A stretch of 64,000 nucleotides of DNA. It comes from Ustulina deusta (taxonomy: Eukaryota; Ascomycota; Sordariomycetes; Xylariales; Xylariaceae). The notes beneath the pieces are model-generated. The model was not told the origin of the DNA. It was given only the letters and a program-made list of their open reading frames with translations, and ran no database searches. The stretch is taken from NCBI GenBank assembly GCA_023159155.1, contig JAJNNX010000005.1:806001-870000 (forward strand). The letters run 5' to 3'. The position numbers and the translations under genes were made by a program. This document shows, piece by piece, positions 59,401-64,000 of this stretch; positions within the stretch are counted from its first letter, which is position 1, and every line of letters starts with the position of its first letter.

Positions 59401-61702
59401 ATAGTGAAACCTTAGAACCAATAAACCTATACCTATACTAATATCACCGCTTACTCGAGTAAAGAGTGTAGTATATTTATTTATAGTATACTTAAAATAA
59501 CTTAACTTATAAAGTCATGGCTGCACAAAGCCCAATAGGGGGATTAAGGAATCTGTGCCATGCACCCACATATGCCTCCTTTACCACTTAATTTGTACTT
59601 ACCTGCAGAATATTTGCTTCCTCCTCCATCTTACGATTCCTATAAAATACAAATGACATCCCAACAAGAACGTTACCTTAATAAAGGGCTCTGGTCGTGA
59701 CATTGAACTACCGTTTTCCTGCTTCCCTGGTCGAGTTACTCCTTTTCACCTCTCCAGTTCACCTGATCTACTAAATTAGAATTCCCCACAAACTCCACTA
59801 ATCATCCCCACAAGCTTAACTGCTCATGCACCCATCCTACCTGACAGGCGGCTCACTCAGCTCAGCTGCATGCTAGCAGGGCTTACTGCATCTGCGCTGA
59901 GAAGTACACAGACCACTCGTTCTGAAAAGTGTCAGTCAATGACTGGTCAAGCTATTTAATTGGTCAATTGAGTTCTACGATTGAGCTTGCACACTACGCC
60001 AGGAACTATATAATGTAAAGATTGGCCAGATCTCTGTTACACTGCAATACCCTGTTTTCTTACTTACATGACATATAGATAGGGAATTGCTGCTTTCGAT
60101 TTCCTCAAGTAAGCTTTCTACCTCTAATAAGTCAGAAGGTGTTTCGATTTGCACCCGGAATAGTAGGTGGGATCCATCCTGATCCCAGTCAGACCGTAAG
60201 CGCAACGTTCATTATAAGGTCCGTTTGATCAGTGGCTCGCTTAGACACCTTACATTTCGCTTACCTAAAGACACCTATATGTCGCACCCCAGGTTCAACG
60301 TCACCGCTTTTTGTAACCATGTGGCCGTTAGATATTTTCGAAGCCACATGACTTACTCTGAAGTAGCTGCAGTGAGTTTGAGAGGATGGTGTTGTCGAAG
60401 CCTGCGAGCCTTCACGAGATCTCAACAAAGCTCCTTGTTTGACATTCAAGCCTCATAAAGTCGAGGACGAAGCTTCGGTCTCGACAAGTAGTTCGTGCCA
60501 GTTGGCTCAGATAAGTTTTGTCGACAGTCTTGCCCGAGCACACAGTACATACACAAGATAGGTAGGAAGGACATGTGCCACTATAATACACATTACGTAG
60601 CATTGGTCGGAGAACGCCTGGCTAACGTTAGTCGGCATTCTCCGCTAATCTAAAGACTTGCACGATGGGCTGACTCGATAATCGGACACCTCATTCGAAA
60701 CCGCTAAAGCAAAGCTAGCAATACCTAACTGCTCTAAAATAGACGGCGGCAGCGATTTGAGTTAGTGTACAAACTCCAAATCGGGACTCCGAGAATTTCA
60801 CATTCCCTTCTCTCCCCCTTGAACCTCCGGCCCTACACTAGGGAAAAGGCTGGAGCGACAGTTCAGATGGAAACACCATCTGATCCAGAACCATGCCTTA
60901 GTCAGCTCCATATACACCAGAGTGTCCTGTACCAATGTGTTAATTCTTGGGATGGCAGCTAACTCATGACAGCCAGAAGAAGAAGGCGCCCAGCATATGA
61001 TAGCGCGAAGAGGTAGGATTCGACCCTGTCCTCCAACATCTACCTATCTGTCTGCTTCGCGGCACTTGCAACATCGATGATCATGTGTTAGTGTAGGTAA
61101 TTGCAATTCCTGAAGTTATTTGAGCCGCCGGCAGCCTTCAATTTAGTAAGCTCGAAGGGGAGACCATTCGATAAGAGAGCTAGCCGCGTGCTATAATTAT
61201 CCATTTTTAGTAATCCCGCTATAGGATCGAGAACATGCACTTGCCCACGAACGATATTCAAACACACTATCTGGGTATGAAGGCCATCACGCAATTTCTG
61301 CACCACGCCATTCTCTCTACTCTACCGTCCGCCGTGCGTGGAAATAGCATCAGCTTACATGTGGTTTGCTGGCTGAAACGGCGTTAAAAGGAACCGCTAA
61401 TTCGTCGGGGAGTGCCACTAATAAGATCAGAAGTACGCAGGAGCCAGGGCAGGGTGGTCTGAGGCGTCGGAGACGGGTAAGCAGCCGCGTGCCTTAATTG
61501 GCTAAGTAAGTAGTATCGAGTGCGGCGGAGGGGCTAATATAAATGATCAATGTTGTCTTCTTTTTACGTCGATTCGTCATTCTTGAGCCTCTCCGTTATC
61601 AGATCTGTCGATACCAGCTATCTTCGGCCAGGCTAGTCTAGTCTAGCTGTTTTGTAGAGGTCCAACTTCCCAAACTTTGTGGTGTTCGCACAGAAATTCA
61701 GG
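56461..61702. other. Long gene-poor region
   Basis: No gene is supported in these 5.2 kb. Three tandem copies of gaagatgg lie at 56494-56517. AT-rich sequence occurs at 59455-59520. A minus-strand frame at 59975-60205 has protein-like composition (RVQIETPSDLLEVESLLEE) but no start codon; a consensus donor follows it, so it could be an exon relic. The proximal part upstream of 61703 carries the promoter of the dioxygenase gene. Confidence 0.45.
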
Positions 61703-62715
61703 ATGGCGGTAACACAGATCGCCAGACCGCCTACGGCTGTCACGCCGTCCGCCGAGGAGATCAAGAACAAGCGCCTGAATGAGGCCAACCTGAAGATCGC
61801 GGTGGAAGCTCTCGCCCGAGACGGCATTGTTGTGGTGGAGGATGCCATCCCAGTCGAGGATCTGGACCACCTCAATGCCAAGATGATCCAAGACTCTGCT
61901 CTTCTCCAGTCACGAGGCGAGGACAGCCCCTTCAACTACAACAGGGGAAACCTTCAGCAGGATGCTCCCCCATGGGCCGAGTACTTCCACCCTTCTATCT
62001 TCTGCAGTTGCGTTTCCCCCATTTCCCCCCTGGGCCGTCGTCCACAACTGACTGACTGACCTTCGGTCCAGACCCTATTGCGACTCAGATCACTTCTGAA
62101 ATCCTCGGACCCCGTCCCAAGTGGACGTTCGCCTCGGGCAATGCCGCCATGCCGCCCGTAGGCGACCTCGAGAACGAGCGTCAGCCAGTACACAATGACG
62201 TCGAGTTCCCGCACCCGCCCAAGTGCTTCGCGCTCGTGACCAACGTGCCTCTGATCGGGATGAACCCGGAGAACGGGTCGACGGAGAGCTGGCTGGGCAC
62301 GCACAACAGGACGATACCCAAGGAGGGCGGGCAGAAGGGGCAGCGGGCCACGGGCCACATCCCGCAGGACCATCTGGACGCGCAGGTCGCCCTGGCCGGC
62401 CCGCCCTGCCAGCCGACGCTGCGGAAGGGCAGTTTCGCCATCCGCGACTTCACCATATGGCATGCCGGCATGCCCAACAAGACGCAGGACATCCGCATCA
62501 TGCTGGCCCAGATCCACTTCGCCAGCTGGTTCCCCAACCCGACGAGGCTCGAGTTCTCCGAGGACATCAAGCCCATCCTGGAGGAGCTCGACGCCAAGGG
62601 CGAGCTCAACCTCGAGGTCCCCGTCAACTGGGTGAAGAAGGAGGATGTCCAGGCCAGCTACCTAAACCGAGCGCTCGGAAAGAAGTACAAGACCAACAAG
62701 ACCGAGGAAGAATAG
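61703..62715 (+). CDS. Phytanoyl-CoA dioxygenase (PhyH)-family protein
   Basis: Two exons join in frame: 61703-62006 and 62072-62715, giving 315 residues. This is an Fe(II)/2-oxoglutarate oxygenase of the PhyH family: the metal triad is H142 and D144 (PVHNDVEF) and H232 (TIWHAGMPN), and R243 (QDIRIM) is placed to bind 2-oxoglutarate. GPRPKWTFASGNAAMPP matches fungal members, several of which act in secondary metabolism. The intron (62007-62071) starts GTTGCG, a weak donor, but it is the simplest join that keeps FC|NPIATQIT. The substrate is unknown. It stands alone at the end of a 6.4 kb gene-poor stretch. Confidence 0.9.
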
Positions 62716-63806
62716 ACGTTCGCAATCTTCCTGGTTTAGGTTACCAGACTTTTTTTTTTTTCCCACCTTGTACGATCCTTATCATGAACAGCGAGCGCAT
62801 TTTCGCGGAAGCGGATATAGAAAGGGGGGTTATGAGTCATGTCATGAGCTGACCACGCACACCACGGGACTTGGGTTAAGAATCCAAAGTTATTGGGGCT
62901 TTGCGAGCGACTTGAGCGATCGTCTGTACTGACTGTGCTATGCTACACATATAGAGTAAGATATAAAATGAGTACTATAAGTCAGATCAAACCTCCAGGT
63001 GGTTAATGACTCGATCAGCTTGCCTTGTTCCCGTGTTTTTTGGCCCCAGTTGAAGTCGGGAGCTACACACTGTCGTCTCGGAGGAGATCGCCCCCGCCAA
63101 CCCAACAAGGTTGGTGAATAACCCTCATGCCGCTAACTTCTCTTCCATTTGAATCTGCGGAATATGTTATCGAGAGACCTAAAGTCCATGGGTGGTAAAC
63201 AGTTGAAGTGATCGTGTTACCAGTAACGAACCATCATCGCGCGTCAACACCAACCCTCCCCCCCGAGTTCTGGATTTTTGGCGCAACATTACTAGGGCTG
63301 GTAGCGCCGAAACAAGGATTGACGGGACAAAATATCCCGGGTACAACAGTATCCACGGGGTTATGAGTGCGTCAAGAAAGCTGAATCAGTGTATATTGAC
63401 ATGCCAATTCCCCATTTCCGGTGCCAAGGAACTGGAAAGAACAGAGTGACGATCTCGTGTCTGCAAGATTCTGTGATTGATTAGCTAATCGTGACACAAT
63501 CTCTCGAGACGTTATGACAGAACCACCAGCAAAATGTAAACAATCCTAAAAATCGATAAATCCAAATCGTTATTACTACTGAAGGTGAATGGTACAAACA
63601 GGAAGAGAATAATATCGGGCTATTAATATATACAAGAAAGTGCATTCTTGCAACATCCCACATCCAGGGATAGGAATTATAGAAGAGTACGTAAGAATGG
63701 TTGCACCGCCAACGCCTTGCCCTGGGCTTATCCGTAATCCAGGGGATATGATTCAGATGCCCAAACTCTCACATGCGTGTTCACATAACGGACGATGATG
63801 AAAGTC
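62716..63806. other. Intergenic, no gene seen
   Basis: This stretch contains a T tract at about 62750-62760 behind the dioxygenase stop and the 3' flank of the partial gene at the window end. No other feature is supported. Confidence 0.5.
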
Positions 63807-64000
63807 TCATCTCAGCTGCAGATGGCTGGCACCAAGACCGGGAATGAGCTCGAACAATATAGGCACGCCTTCAACAGCGAACCACGCGATGCCTGCGATA
63901 ATGTGAGAAAGCGCGTTTCGTCGTCGGAGGGTACAGGAGAAGAATACTAACCAGCATAGACGACGAGCTTCGTTATCACCTCGACGTCGTATCTAACACG
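63807..64000 (-). CDS. C-terminus of an unrecognised membrane protein (partial)
   Basis: The last two exons of a gene running off the window are visible: 64000-63952 and 63892-63807, joined across a 59-base intron (donor GTTAGT, acceptor GCAG). The joined end reads RYDVEVITKLVVYAG|IAWFAVEGVPILFELIPGL and stops at TGA 63807-63809. It looks like one or two hydrophobic segments of an integral membrane protein. I do not recognise the family. The rest lies beyond position 64000. Confidence 0.6.

Noticed and set aside
1..64000. CRISPR arrays, operons, bacterial promoters, ribosome binding sites
   Set aside because: The window is nuclear DNA of a filamentous fungus with spliceosomal introns; no repeat-spacer arrays or polycistronic layout were seen.

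Overview
The window comes from a filamentous ascomycete, most likely a Sordariomycete. The genes are broken by short introns (mostly 50-70 bases, GTAAGT-like donors). The families are typical of Pezizomycotina: a HET-domain protein, an M36 fungalysin, fungal P450 and MFS families, and an LTE1-type Ras-GEF. There is also a degraded element whose reading frame is broken only by TAG codons, as expected from repeat-induced point mutation (RIP). Genus cannot be told from sequence alone. All exon joins below were derived by hand from splice sites and frame continuity.

Layout. 0.3-3.3 kb: a secreted DUF5695 protein (-). 5.2-14.4 kb: five enzyme and transport genes in a row, namely a short-chain reductase (+), a membrane-anchored protein of the haem-dependent oxidative N-demethylase family (-), a SAM methyltransferase (+), an MFS exporter-type transporter (+) and an FMN 2-hydroxyacid oxidase (-). 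They look like a small metabolic cluster without a PKS or NRPS backbone gene. 14.4-16.3 kb: a gap with a RIP-like relic and short tandem repeats. 16.3-23.2 kb: a housekeeping block of two divergent pairs, Nop58 (-)/V-ATPase subunit d (+) and mitochondrial uS15m (-)/cytosolic uS2 (Rps0, +). 23.7-27.5 kb: a small secreted protein (-) and a CYP51-like P450 (-). 29.9-35.3 kb: a 1774-residue LTE1-like GEF (-). 35.3-41.6 kb: a gene-poor stretch rich in GGTA/TACC motifs. 41.6-49.3 kb: a fungalysin (-), a zinc alcohol dehydrogenase (-) and a BTB/T1-like protein (-). 50.5-55.3 kb: a HET-domain protein (-), a KNH-like single-pass wall or sensor protein (+) and a decayed GNAT acetyltransferase (-). 55.3-61.7 kb: a second gene-poor stretch with a cluster of hairpins. 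61.7-62.7 kb: a phytanoyl-CoA-dioxygenase-like enzyme (+). 63.8 kb to the end: the 3' end of an unrecognised membrane protein (-).

How the genes relate. The housekeeping block ties ribosome biogenesis (Nop58 of box C/D snoRNPs), cytosolic and mitochondrial small-subunit proteins and vacuolar acidification to shared intergenic promoters. The remainder is accessory: secreted hydrolases, oxidoreductases, a transporter and a non-self-recognition-type HET gene, spaced by long non-coding stretches. The points most worth following up are the metabolic cluster with the N-demethylase-family protein, the open in-frame extension behind the Rps0 stop codon, the TAG-only relic at 15.3 kb and the hairpin cluster at 56.2-56.5 kb.
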